From: Hennigella sp049177155
GTDB lineage: Bacteria > Bacillota_I > Bacilli_A > Mycoplasmatales > Mycoplasmoidaceae
Reading direction: 5' to 3'
Length of the DNA: 64,000 nucleotides
Assembly (NCBI GenBank): GCA_049177155.1
Contig: CP185407.1
Coordinates: forward strand, 372,001-436,000
Shown here piece after piece: positions 1 through 11,069 of this stretch (its first letter is position 1; each line of letters begins with the position of its first letter). The notes beneath the pieces are model-generated. The model was not told the origin of the DNA and made no database searches. It worked only from the letters and a program-made list of their open reading frames with translations. The translations under genes and the position numbers were made by a program.

Positions 1-265
1 GGATCATATCTCTGAAAGAATCAACCATGCCTAAGCCAGCACGTAAGATTGGTACTAACACAACTTTATCTGCTAATTTTGATCCAGTCATCTTAGCAAT
101 TGGTGTAGTAATCTTAACGGGTTTACTATTTAAATGTTTAGCAGCTTCGCCAGCCAAATAATAAGAAACTGTCTTTAGACAGCTTCTAAATAATTGACTA
201 TTAGAATTCTTGTCACGCATCAAAGTTAGTTGATGATCAATAACTGCATTTCTAATAAGTTTCAT
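1..265 (-). CDS. upp: Uracil phosphoribosyltransferase, N-terminal part (cut by window edge)
   Basis: UPRT converts uracil and PRPP to UMP in the cytoplasm (pyrimidine salvage). Only the first 88 residues are in the window; the PRPP-binding C-terminal half lies beyond base 1. The visible part has the family N-terminus (residues 10-20, HQLTLMRDKNS, compare the usual KLTxLRDKNT) and the strongly conserved VPILRAGLGMVD at about 71-82. The ATG lies 3 nt after the stop of nucleoside permease B, so it is the last visible gene of the transporter operon. This fits a pathway in which imported nucleosides are cleaved to bases and the uracil is recaptured. No strong Shine-Dalgarno is visible; translational coupling is likely. 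Confidence 0.93.
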   Translation of the reverse strand, partial: MKLIRNAVIDHQLTLMRDKNSNSQLFRSCLKTVSYYLAGEAAKHLNSKPVKITTPIAKMTGSKLADKVVLVPILRAGLGMVDSFRDMI

Positions 266-268
266 AAT

Positions 269-1201
269 TTACCGCATTTCTTTTTCAAAAGGTATACCCG
301 AATGGGCGGGTGCTAAGTTCTTTCTTCCTGAGAACAATAAAACAATGATAGTAATAATGTAAGGAATAGAGAACACCACTAATTGTGGGATACCCAATTG
401 TGTGAATGTTGTTGTACCAGCTGCTGCATTAAATAAGGCAAAGACAACAGCAAAGACACAAATCTTTGGTACTTTTCATCCACCAGTAATAAGGATAGCT
501 AATGATAGATATCCCATTGATTGAACATCACCAGTGAAAGCACTAATCTTAAATAAGAAGATGCCACCAGCAAGCCCTGCCATTGCTGAAGATAATAACA
601 CAGCTATTCATTGGTATTTAATAACGGAAATACCTTGAGCATCTACCGCATTAGGGTTTTCCCCTACTGCTTTATATCTTAAACCTATTTTTGTTTTGTT
701 AACAACAATGAAGATTGCTACAGCAATTAACACTACAATTAAGAACAAAATTAAACTACTACCAAATAATGATGGTCCAAGTGGTAAGCATGAATTATAT
801 TGACACATCAATCTAGTATATGCTTGACCTGGATATAAAACCTTAGCTAATGTTGGGTTTAAGAATGTAGCTAATGCTAACCCCACTAAGTTAATAGCTG
901 TACCAGCAATCGTGTGGTCAGCTTTTAAATGGATACAGACAAAAGCATGCATTGCTCCCATGAGCATTGTGCAGATCATTGTTAAGAACAATGCCACAAA
1001 GATCGTTGGGAAAGCAGGAATGCCACCTCAGAACCCTGTTGATGAGAAAATCCCAAAAAACAAGGCACCGATACACATCATTCCATCAATACCTAGGTTA
1101 ACAATACCAGCACGTTCAGATAAATATCCTGATAACGCACCAGCCAATAGGATGGCAGTAAATAGGAAGGTTAAATCTAATAACGAACCTAAGTCACCCA
1201 T
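269..1201 (-). CDS. Nucleoside ABC transporter permease B (BmpE/NupQ-like)
   Basis: This 310-residue polytopic membrane protein is the second permease of a BMP-type nucleoside/riboside ABC importer. Near the N-terminus it has the family signature GYLSERAGIVNIGIDG (about residues 22-37), followed by a series of hydrophobic helices up to about residue 290 and a short charged tail. It reads through UGA codons as Trp, for example at 608-610. The ATG at 1201 starts 2 nt after the stop of the Ala/Lys/Arg-rich gene, so translation is probably coupled. Length and topology are normal, unlike its partner permease A. The assignment is firm at family level; the exact substrate (purine or pyrimidine nucleosides) is inferred from the family and from the adjacent upp. 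Confidence 0.9.
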
Positions 1202-1203
1202 AG

Positions 1204-4119
1204 TTATTCTCCAATATCTAAAGTTTCGCCATGGCTAGCACGCTTTTGTGCTTGCTTAGCAGCTTTAGCTTCTTGTTTAGCAGCTTTTCTAGCAGCTTTT
1301 GCTTCTGCTTTTAAAGCTTTTTGTTTTTCTTTTTGTGCTAACTTATCAGCTTTAGCTTGAGCTTTTGCTTGTCTAGCTTCTTCTTTGGCTTGAGACTTTT
1401 TAGCTTTTTCTGCAGCAGCTTGTTGTTTAGCTAATTGTGCTTGTTTAACAGCGTTTTCTTTTGCTGCTTTCTTAGCAGCTTTTCTAGCAGCCTTAGCTTG
1501 CTTCTTAGCTAATTTCTTAGCACGCTTGTTAGCAAGAGCTCTATCTTTAGCAGCTTCTTCTTTAGCTCTTTGTTCTTTAGCACGTTGATCAGCTAACTTA
1601 GCTTGTTTGTCTGCTTTTGCTTTAGCAGCTTTCTTAGCAGCTAACTTTTGTGCTTTAGCTTGTTTCTTAGCTAATTTCTTAGCTTTCTTTTCAGCACGAG
1701 CTTGAGCTTTAGCTTCTTTTCTTGCTCTTTCTTCACGAAGTTCATTTTCGTGTCTTGCTTTTCTAGCACGAGCTAGTTTTTTAAATCATGCGTCTCTCTT
1801 AGCAGCTTGTTTAGCTCTTTCTTCATTTCAAGCTTGTTCTGCTTGTTGTTTAGCAAGTTTCTTAGCACGAGCTTTAGCTAATTTTTCTTGACGTTTTTTA
1901 GCTTTAGCTTCTTTTCTAGCTCTAATCTTTGCTAGTCTTTCTTCACGTTGTTTAGCTATAGCTTGTTGTTTAGCTAATGCTTTTGCTTTAGCTTTAGCTT
2001 GTCTAACTTCAGGACGTCTTGCTTCTTTTTTAGCAGCAAGTCTTCTTGCTTTAGCTCTAGCTTTTTGTGCTTTACGTAAATTTCTTAGTTTTGTTCTAGC
2101 AGCTTTTCTTGCAGCTTTTTGTCTAGCCTTAGCATCTTTTTCACGTTTCTTAGCAGCAAGTTTAGCAGCTTTTTGTTTTGCTAAAATAGCTTCTGCTTGT
2201 TTTCTAGCAGCTTCTTTAGCAGCAATTTCTTTTTCTCTAGCAGCTTTTTCAGCAGCAGCTTGTTCAGCACGTTTTTGTAGTTCACGTTTTCTTGCAGCTT
2301 CTTTAGCAGCTTGTTCTTTTGCTCTTTGAGCTTTAGCTCTTCTAATTGCAGCTTTTCTTGCTGCTTTAGCTTTAGCTCTTTCTTCTCTTGCTTTCTTCTT
2401 AGCAGCAAGTCTTGCAGCATTTTGTTTTGCTCATTCTTGTTCACGAGCCTTAATAGCAGCTTTTCTTGCTGCTTTCTTTTCGGCTCTTAATTGTGCACGA
2501 CGAACAGCATCAGCTTTCATCTTTTCAATAGCTCTTGCTCTTTGAGCAGCTTTAGCCTTAGCTCTAGCAGCCTTTTGTGCTTTAGCTAATTTTTTAGCTT
2601 TTTCAAGTTCAATTGCTTTCTTAGCACGAAGTTGTTTTGCTTTGATTGCTTCAGCTTGTTTTCTAGCTTTCTTAGCAGCTTTAGCTTTTGCTCTAGCAGC
2701 TTTGGCAGCTTTTCTAGCACGACGTCTTTCTGCTTTAGCACGTCTTTTTTCAGCTCTAGCTTCTTTTTCTTCTTCAGCTCTTTTTTCAGCTGATCTAGCT
2801 TCTTGAGCTTTTCTTAAAGCTTCTTGTCTTGCTCTATCTTTAGCTTCTTGTCTAGCTTGTTCTTGTCTAGCAATAGCAGCAGCTGCTTCTCTTCTTTCTC
2901 TTGCAGCTTGTTCACGTTTAGCTTGAGCTTTTTTCAAAGCGATAGCTCTAGCTTTAGCAGCCTTCTTAGCAGCTTTAGCTCTTGCTTTAGCTGCTTTCTT
3001 GTTAGCTTTTGCTCTAGCAATAGCTTGTTGTCTTGCTTTGTATTGTTGTTGACGTTTTTGTTTTGCTAATGCTTTAGCTTGTGCTTTTCTAGCTTTAGCA
3101 GCTTTCTTAGCAGCAGCTTTTCTTGCGGCAGCTTGTTTAGCACGTCTGTAAGCAAGTTTAGCTTGTGCTTTTCTTAATGCACGTCTTCTTTGTTTAGCAT
3201 AGAATTGTCTACGTCATGCAGCACGTTTAGCAGCTCTTCTTCTTGCTTGTGCTTCAAGACGAGCATTTTTAATCCTTGTCTTGTTTGCTTTCTTAGCAGC
3301 TTTAGCTCTTGCTTTTGCAGCTTTTCTTGCAGCAATAGCACGTTTTCTTGCTTGAATAGCTCTTCTTCTTTCATCTTTGCGACGTTGAATTTCAGCTTTT
3401 CTTTCGTTGTAAGCTCTTGTTCTAGCAGCTAATGCAGCAGCTCTTCTGTTACGCATTTCACGTTCTCAGGCGTTAACATCACGTTTTCTAGCAGCCTTCT
3501 TAGCAGCTTTAGATCTCATTCTTGCTAAACGTTGGTTTAGCTTTTCGTTGTATGCTCTTGTTCTAGCAGCTTTTAATCCTGCTCTTCTTCTTGCTCTAGC
3601 AGCTCATTCAGGGTGAGCAGCTTCTTGAGCAGCAATACGACGTTCAAGTAATAATGCTCTAGCAGCAATTCTTTCTTCACGAGCTCTAGCTTTAGCTCTT
3701 GCTCTTTCTTCTTTGTGTTGAGCAACTCTTTCAAGTTGTTCAGCTTTTCTCATAGCTGCTTCTTCTTTAGCACGTTTCTTAGCAGCTTTGATTTGTAAAA
3801 TTCTTAATTTCTTAGCGTGTTCAGCAGCTTTCTTTTCGTGGGCTCTAATTTGCGCTTCTTCACGTTTAATCGCATTCATTCTGATAATACGATTACGTTT
3901 TTCAACAGCCTTAGCATGTTTAACTTGTCATTTAGCTAAGTATTCAGCATCACGTTCTGCATCAACTGCACGGGCATAAGCTTTTGCTTGCATTGCACGA
4001 GCAATTAAAATAGAACGTTTTTTGTCCTTAGCTGTTTTTTCAAATTGTTTATCTCGTTTAGCTTCTGCTTCTTTAACTACTTTCTTGTAGTGAGCTTTAC
4101 GAATTTCTTTTCTAGTCAT
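1204..4119 (-). CDS. 971-residue Ala/Lys/Arg-rich protein of unknown function inside a nucleoside-transporter operon
   Basis: The frame is open for 971 codons with UGA as Trp (for example at 3604 and 3928), starting at ATG 4119 and ending TAA 1204. Nearly the whole chain is Ala, Lys and Arg with Glu, Gln and some Leu/Ile, in patterns such as KAAKKAARKAAK. Gly and Pro are almost absent, so one long charged alpha helix or coiled coil with a strong net positive charge is expected. Loose internal repeats are visible: AARTRAYNE recurs twice near the N-terminal third, about 48 residues apart. No signal peptide or membrane segment is seen, so it is probably cytoplasmic. The ATG shares its A with the TAA of permease A, and permease B begins 2 nt after its stop, which argues for coupled translation. 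The composition resembles histone-H1-like or nucleoid proteins, but no known domain is recognised. Nucleic-acid binding is inference only. Confidence 0.8.
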
Positions 4120-6479
4120 TAGATACCTCTTCTAGCTTTTCTTGCTTCGATCTTTGCTAATTTCTTTGCTGCTTTCTCGTTAGCAAGTTTACGCGCTAAT
4201 CATTTTTCTCGTTGCATGATGTTCTCTTCAGAACGTGCAGATGCAACGATACTTGCTATTTTTTCTTTGTCTTTAGAAATATTATTTCTAATAGTTATTA
4301 TATTATTATTACATATTTTAGATTTATTTATATATTTTTTACTTTCAAGAGCTTTCTTAGGCTCTTGAGCGCATCTTTTAGCTTCATTACGGTAGCTTTG
4401 TGCTTCTTTAGCATTTTTATCTAAATCTTTTTCTAGTTTTCTAACTTCAGCAGCTAGTTGGTTTACTTCTTTAGATTGTTGGTCATTTAGTGGACAGTTA
4501 ATTAGATAACTTAACTTACCAATTTCTTCTATTAAGTATTTGTTGTATAAGTCAGCTAATCTAGCAGAATCAAATCTAATGTTAGAAATATTTACTTGCT
4601 CGCTCTTGCGCATAGCTTTAACAATTGAGTTGTAATGATTTCTTACAACTGCTTGTGTACGGTCATATGCTCTAAAGTATGCACTATGAGCAAAGTTAAA
4701 TTGAGTTTTAGTTCTTATTTCACCTAAGCCTAAAGCTTCTTGTTGTTGTTTAGTTTGAATGAAAGTGAAATAAGTTAGTTTGTTTTGTTTTGAAATAGCA
4801 TTTCTGTAATGCAAACCAGAACGTAGGTTTTGTAAATAAGCTAGAGTTGGGACTAATCTAATTTCACGGTTACTAAATGGAGTTTTCTTGAAGTTGTTGT
4901 TAACTTCTTTTAATTTGTCAATTAAGTCAGCAGTAATTGAACAATGTGTTGTTGCAGATAAGACAGTTCTTAATTCTTTTGAGTTTAGTAAACTGTCAGT
5001 TAACTTAATGTATCAACCACCACATTTCTTGTGATCAACATCAACAATTAATTTGTGTTTTCTTCTAATGATATGAGCCATTTCTTGTTTGTAATAATGG
5101 TCATAAGTCATTAGATCACGACGTTGATTTAATCACACTCTTACCTTAGCTCTTTGTGTTACAAATCAGTATTTAACACCAGCCATTTTCATCTTCAATT
5201 TAATGATTGGAGATAGCTTAATTGATGACTTAACTTTTAGGTTTTTCTTATAGAAAGTATAGTACTTTCTTAACACTGAACATTGGTCACTAGATAGACC
5301 TAAAAGTTCAATGTTTGTCATGTTTCTTTCATGTTGAATTTTGCTGTATTTTTTGCCTTTGAAAATCTTAACAGTTAATCAATATGGTTTTAAATTTAAG
5401 AATAAAGCAATAGCAGCAGCACCATAAACAACAATACCATAAACTACATCAGCAATGTGGTTGTCAATACCAAGTGCTTGTAGGTCACCAACTGCTGTTC
5501 TAACCATTGCAAAGAACAATGAAACAGGAACAGAAGCAATCGGACTACACATTGAAATTAAACCAACAGAAATACCGTTAAATCCTTCTTGTGGAATTGC
5601 TTTAGCAGCAGCTGTAATTGGCATGTTTGGAGCATAACCACAATATAGCATTGCTCCTAAAATACCAGAAATTGCACCTGAAACTGCCATAGCAGCAATC
5701 ATATTTGCTTTAATGTTGTAACCAGCAGCTAACGCACCAGTGTTGCTTAAACCAGTAACACGTTGTTTTCTTCCAAAGACTGTAAAGTTAATGATGACTG
5801 CAACAAGAATTACTAATGATCCACCCATTATTAATAATGGAATGTAACTATTATTACCCATTCTAAATAATAAAGAATCATCTGGAGCAGCAGTTGTTAA
5901 ATTAGAAATATTTGGAATTCAGTTGTTAGTACACATGTATGACAATAACAAGATTGACATAAAGTAGATAATCCAGTTAAACATGATGGATGAAACTACT
6001 TCATTAATATGTAGGTAGGCTTTCATCGCACCAACAATACCAGCAACACATGCACCAGTTGCCATACAAGTAATTAGGACAACAAATTGGTTAGTACCAT
6101 GTCCTAAACCGCAACAGTGGCTAATAATGGTTCCTACTGTACCAGCAGCTACCATTTGTCCTGAAATACCAATATTAAATAATCCTGCTTTGTAAGCAAA
6201 GACAAAGGCTAAACCACCAACCACAAAGATAGCAGCATTGCTATATAGTGAGTTTTTAAATGCACTAGTAAAACCTGAAGTAAAAATAGCACTAATAACA
6301 TCGCCAAACTTGTCTCACGTCTTACAAACAGTACAAGCAATGATGATAGCCAAGAAGAAAGCAACAGCAATGGTTGCAACCGTTGACAATATCTTCTTAG
6401 TTACAGATTGTCTTACATCAGAATGTAAGAATCTTTGTCATCTATGATTAATTCTTGCTTTGAAAAGAGATCTATTCAT
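4119..6479 (-). CDS. Nucleoside ABC transporter permease A with a ~420-residue charged C-terminal extension
   Basis: The protein has 786 residues. Residues 1 to about 367 form the permease: an N-terminal helix (about 28-50), the motif AYKAGLFNIGISGQM typical of BMP-type nucleoside permeases, then several further helices. A domain of about 420 residues absent from ordinary permeases follows. It is first mixed and basic (KIFKGKKYSK..., GVKYWFVTQRAKVRVWLNQR), then coiled-coil-like with many Lys/Glu, and ends in a KAAKKLAK-type basic tail. The reading frame is continuous from ATG 6479 to TAA 4119 only with UGA as Trp (for example 5379, 4200). The start has a strong AGGAGG and overlaps the ATPase stop by 8 nt. 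The last base of the coding frame overlaps the start of the Ala/Lys/Arg-rich gene, and composition continues across that junction. Confidence 0.88.
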
Positions 6480-8097
6480 GGCTAACCTCCTTTCCAGCAG
6501 TATCGGCTTTTCCTGTACGCATTAGGAACTTACCAATTGTTTGACGATCAGTTCTTGTCTTAAGATCGTCATAAACAATCCTGCCATGGTCCATAACTAC
6601 AACTCTTGAAGCAATCTTCAAGATTTCATCTAATTCATAAGAAATCAAGATAACTGCTTTACCTTTTTTAGCTTCTTCAAGAATATATTCATGAATGGAG
6701 TTAATAGCACCAATATCTAGACCTCTAGTTGGTTGGACCATAACAATTACTGAGTGTTGTTTAGTTAATTCTCTGGCAACAACAACTTTTTGTTGGTTAC
6801 CACCAGATAAAGATCTAAATTTAGCTTTGCCTTTATTAGCACCCATGACATTAAACTTTGTACATAGGTTGTTAGCATTCATGTTGATGGCTTTTAATTT
6901 TAAGAAACCAAATCGACTAAATAATTCTTTATTAATTTGGTTGCTAACTAAGTTGAAAGCAACAGTTTCATCAAGAATACAACCATATTTATGTCTGTCT
7001 TCTGGAACATGACTTAGTCCTAAACTAGAAATAACTCTTGGTGTTTCATGAGTGATATCAGTTTCAAGGCCAGAAACATAGAAGGTTATTTTACCAGCAT
7101 CTGGATGTTGAATACCTGCTAATGCTAAAGCTAATTCTGATTGACCATTACCTTCAATTCCAGCAATACCAACAATTTCACCAGAGTTAACACTTAGTGA
7201 TAAATCATAAATTGCTGTTAAGGTTGGATCATTTTGTTTGTGCATTTTAATATGATCAATCTTTATGATTGGACTTAACTTATTACCAAAGTTTAAGACG
7301 TTAGGGTTTTCAATCATTTTACGTCCAACAATTAATTCAACTAGTTTAGCTGTATCAATTTGTTTACGTGGATATGTACCAATTGTTAAACCTTTACGTA
7401 AAACAGTAATAGAGTCTGCAACATCTAATACTTCGTTTAACTTGTGAGAAATAAGGATGATGGTTTTGCCTTGGCGTTTTAACATTCTTAACATGTCAAG
7501 GAAACCAGCAATTTCATCATCTGATAAAACGGCTGTTGGTTCGTCAAAGATTAAAATTTCAGCTCCTCTATATAGTAGTTTGATAATTTCTACCTTTTGT
7601 TGTGTACCAACAGAAGCTTCAGATGTTTTTTCTTTTAGATTAATGTTAAAGTTGTATTCTTTACAAATTTTATTGATTTTTGCAATAGCTGGTTTTTCGT
7701 TAATAAAACCATACTTAGTTGTTTCAGCACCTAACATTATGTTTTGCAATAAGTTAAAAGCTAAAACTAATTTAAAGTGTTGGTGCACCATTCCTAAGCC
7801 AGCTTCGTTAGCTTGCATAGCATTTTTAAAGTTTACTTTCTTACCAGCAACATAAACTTCACCAGAATCTTGTTTGTACAAACCAAACAAAATAGACATT
7901 AATGTTGATTTTCCTGCTCCGTTTTCTCCACAGATAGCATGAATTTCATTTCATTTAACATTAATGTTAACGTTGCTGTTAGCAATAATCTTTCCACCTA
8001 AGAATGTCTTGGTTACATTCTTCATTTCAATGGCATATTTGCCATGACGTTTAAAGCCAGAGGTGTTATCCTTTTTTTCTCTCTTAAATAATTTCAT
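6472..8097 (-). CDS. Nucleoside ABC transporter ATPase, two fused nucleotide-binding domains (BmpC/NupO-like)
   Basis: This 541-residue protein drives the nucleoside importer by ATP hydrolysis on the cytoplasmic face. Domain 1 has Walker A GENGAGKST (about residues 58-66), a degenerate signature SVGTQQKVEI and Walker B ILIFDEPTAVL. Domain 2 has a degenerate P-loop (GIEGNGQSE), an intact signature LSGGNQQKV and a Walker B variant VIVMVQPTRGLD. This arrangement matches the RbsA/NupO class of tandem ATPases, in which the second site is weak. The start ATG 8097 precedes the Walker A by about 58 residues, as expected, and has an AGAGGTG ribosome site. Its TAG stop overlaps the permease A start by 8 nt. 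Confidence 0.93.
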
Positions 8098-8108
8098 TGT
8101 CTACACCT

Positions 8109-10364
8109 CTAGTTAGAAAAGTACATGTTACGGTCTAATCAAGTTAGAATGTCCATAATCAAACGTTCGTCTTGATCGTTTTCAGCAATTTCCAACGGTG
8201 ATGTTGGATCATCTGGATCAACTGGCACTAATGACATATCCTTTGGGAATTGCATTAGCGAGAATGTACTAAGTAGAATTCCTAATATACCTATAGTGTG
8301 GTGGTAGTTTTTATACATAACACCACCATTTCAATCTTTAGCAAAGTGAAGTAGAGAAGAAACACGGCCAACCAATCCTAAATCTTCACGAGTGTCGTCC
8401 TCGTCTCCTAGGTAAGTTTCATCAAACTCTATGCCACGCTCTAATAGTTCAGTTTTATATAATGAGGCTGCTTCTTTTCACGCTTCCTCAAAAGGCAACG
8501 GTTCCATAGGGTTGCCTAAGTTGATGAAATCAACAAGTCTAATGGCTTGAATAAATGGAACAAAACCATCTCATGATATAGAAATTAAACCATTTCTGAT
8601 ATTACAACAAGTTTGGAAACCAGCAGTACAAATTGCTTTTTTTGGATCAGGTTCTTTGTCATCACTACCTGGTTTGCTTATGTCTCAGAACTTCTTTTGA
8701 ACAGCTAAAGCAGCTATTTTTTTAGAAACTCCTTTAATGTCTTTAATGGCTGAGAATTTAATAATTGAGTTAGCTTGGTGAGAATATTCAACTAAAGCGC
8801 CTTCTTCACCCACTTCAGTTCTATCCATAAATGGGTCATCTAAGTTAGGTAATTCTTTAGTTTCAGGTCCACAACCTTCATGGTAACGTTGGTAGTCGCT
8901 TTCTTCCATAGCGGTATCAACACCAACAACAATACATTTAGAATTTTGGTTTTTAATTTCTTGAGCAGCATCTAATGATTGCGGTCCAGCAACTGCAATA
9001 ATCGCAGAAGCACCACGGTTTAAGAATTGCTTTGTAATACCAATTGCATCACCAGGAGTAAATGTTCCTGTATAGTGAGTGCTTGCGTCACCTAATCTAA
9101 TATTTTTAACACTAAATTCTTCATACATTAGTGGAGCTAGTGTTGTATTGAAAGTTTCTACGTCTTTATTTTCAATGATCTCTTCCAATTCTTCACTATA
9201 TCGTGTATATTTACGAAGATGGTGAAAAGCTTCAGCATCAGCGTCATCCAATTTTTCTCTTTCCTGGTTAATAACTTTTTCGGCACCAGTTAGTAATATT
9301 TTTTTCTTTAAAACTGCATAGTTAAAGAACTCAAGTCCTCTTTGGTATCCACCCATATAAACACTTACAGTTGGGAAAGCAGAACCACCAAAGACACCTA
9401 CTGATAGGTTTTGGTAGTGGTCATGATACATATGCAAGTTATTGTAAAAATATTGACATGTAGCAATAGCAGTTAGGAAAGCTGCTTGGTCAGCCCTAAA
9501 TTGAACTGATGCAATAGTTTGATTATTAGGAATGTTGGCATCAAGCAAAATGCAACAGTTTTGGTTGATTTGTTGATTAACAGTTGGGTCATCACTTTGA
9601 ACAAAACCATTAAGTTTACCACTAGCACCTCTTGCATGATATGTAATAGCATTTAATGGTGCAGCATGGTTAAAACCAGCAAAACCAAGAATTCTTGAAT
9701 CTTTGATTGCTGTTTTATAAGTATCAACCATAGCTTGGGTGTTGTCTTGGGTTGGTTTTAAAGAAATGGCACTTGCATGTGAAGATGTTCAACCTGAGTT
9801 TGGCTGATCATATACAGTGTTTGCACGATTATTGCCTCAATCAGCGATGCCTTCATAAAGAGATTGGTTAAAAGAACGGTCAAGAGTTTCATGAGCAGCA
9901 CCGTCAATAACCATACCAATTATTCCATATCGGTATTTACGAGCTGCAGAACTTATCGGTTCATCCTCCATTTTGTTAAATGCAGCTTCTGTCGTCATAT
10001 CTTGTTCACCCTTATCATCCATTCAATATGGCACAGGTTTTTGTTTATTTAAAACTATTGGGTGATAAGTGTCTCAGTCATTACCAACACCTTCAAAAGA
10101 AATATCAGGATCTTGTGGAGCAGGAACACCTTCAATAGTGTCAGTTTCATTCATGTTTCATGCTGACTTAATATTTTCAGACATGTAGTTATTATGTAGA
10201 TAAGCTCTATATCTTGATTCAGCATCAATCTTTACATAATCAACATGGAAAGCTCCTGCCGATACACCAAAAACTAGGCCGGCCGTCGCACCAACAAGAC
10301 AGGAACTAATTCCAATATCTTTGACTAATGCAGCATGCGCAGCGATAAACGAACTGAATTTCAT
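8109..10364 (-). CDS. BMP-family nucleoside-binding protein, oversized (751 aa)
   Basis: BMP (basic membrane protein) family substrate-binding components capture nucleosides outside the cell for the adjacent importer. Supporting motifs include YRYGIIGMVIDG with FNQSLYEGIADW about 150-190 residues in, LSVGVFGGSAFPTVSVYMGGYQRGLEFF, and later TGTFTPGDAIGITKQFLNRGASAIIAVAG and IVVGVDTAM, which together cover both lobes. At 751 residues it is about twice the usual BMP length; the extra length is an N-terminal region of about 120 residues, insertions and a C-terminal region of about 190 residues. The N-terminus has a hydrophobic segment (about 23-40), but the Cys there precedes it, so a transmembrane anchor is more likely than a classical lipobox. 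It starts 1 nt after the tsaC-like stop. Confidence 0.87.
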
Positions 10365-10365
10365 A

Positions 10366-10926
10366 TTACTTTGCCCCTTTAGCTTTATTGATCTTGTCAA
10401 TAATTTCTTGGCCGTTAACAGGACCAGGTCTTACAACAGTACATTTGTCTAAGTCAACAATAGTTGATGATTGATTAGTTGATTGTTCTCATGGAGAGTT
10501 GTCAACAATAATCAAAGCATGCAACATATCTTTGAACTCAACAAATGCTTGTTGTGACATAACAATTGGTGGTTTACCAGAAATGTTAGCAGATGATTGA
10601 TAAAGTGGACCCGTTAACTTCAATAAATCAATTAAGTATGCACATTTAGGAACTCTATAACCAACGCCTTTTCAAATGATAGAAAGACCACCATTGTTCA
10701 TGTATGGTCTAACAATATCAGCTAAAAAAGGAGGCAAACCAATACTATCGATGGAATCGATAAATTTGCATACCTTCTTTTCTAGAGAACGTTTTTTAAT
10801 TTTGAAGATCTTATTTTCAGTAAGACTTACTATTCCTCAAACTGTATCAGTCGGAAGAACAGCGGCCTTGTCGTTTTTTAACGCCAAAGCAATTTCATTA
10901 ACTTGAGTTTTGTTATAAATCTGCAT
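10366..10926 (-). CDS. tsaC: YrdC/Sua5-domain protein (threonylcarbamoyl-AMP synthase, TsaC-like)
   Basis: TsaC/Sua5 makes threonylcarbamoyl-AMP from threonine, bicarbonate and ATP for t6A37 in ANN-decoding tRNAs. The 186-residue frame shows the YrdC pattern: AAVLPTDTVWGIVS at about 20-33 (the PTDT[VT]YG motif), an IKKR-type element at about 43-46, LTGPLYQSSANISGKPP at about 109-125 (the SANxSG motif), and STIVDL followed by VVRPG near the end. The length equals that of bacterial TsaC rather than full Sua5. It is the first gene of the transporter operon; a TATAAT on the minus strand at 10948-10953 overlaps a palindrome just upstream. A role in transport is not implied; the operon may simply share a promoter. 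Confidence 0.85.
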
Positions 10927-10930
10927 ACTT

Positions 10931-10953
10931 AATGAATATATATATTCATTATA
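10931..10953 (-). promoter_or_regulatory. Promoter -10 and 20-bp perfect palindrome upstream of the tsaC-bmp-transporter operon
   Basis: A perfect palindrome occupies 10931-10950 (arms AATGAATATA). On the minus strand TATAAT lies at 10953-10948, so transcription would start inside the palindrome, about 15 nt before the tsaC-like ATG at 10926. This is a good position for a repressor site or for a 5' hairpin in the mRNA. No -35 box is convincing. AT-rich palindromes arise by chance in such DNA, so regulation is inference. Confidence 0.5.
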
Positions 10954-11043
10954 AGCAAAATCTGCCATTTGAAAAATAAAAGCAAATATATTTTTTCAAT
11001 GTAATTAAAATATTCATTATAATAATGATATTATTATAAAAAA

Positions 11044-11049
11044 TATAAT
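11044..11049 (+). promoter_or_regulatory. Probable -10 box of the ssb-like/thrS unit
   Basis: TATAAT lies 21 nt before the ATG at 11070, followed by an AGGAG ribosome site at 11058-11062. The surrounding DNA is almost pure A/T, so the exact start is uncertain. Confidence 0.5.
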
Positions 11050-11069
11050 AAATAATTAGGAGAACAAGT

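Noticed and set aside
2181..2444. Minus-strand Lys/Leu-rich frame
   Set aside because: Out of frame with the 971-codon gene and made by the same low-complexity DNA.
2824..3432. Plus-strand Ser/Cys/Phe-rich open frames opposite the Ala/Lys/Arg-rich gene
   Set aside because: They are antisense shadows of the GCT/AAA/AGA-rich codons; no ribosome site, no recognisable protein.
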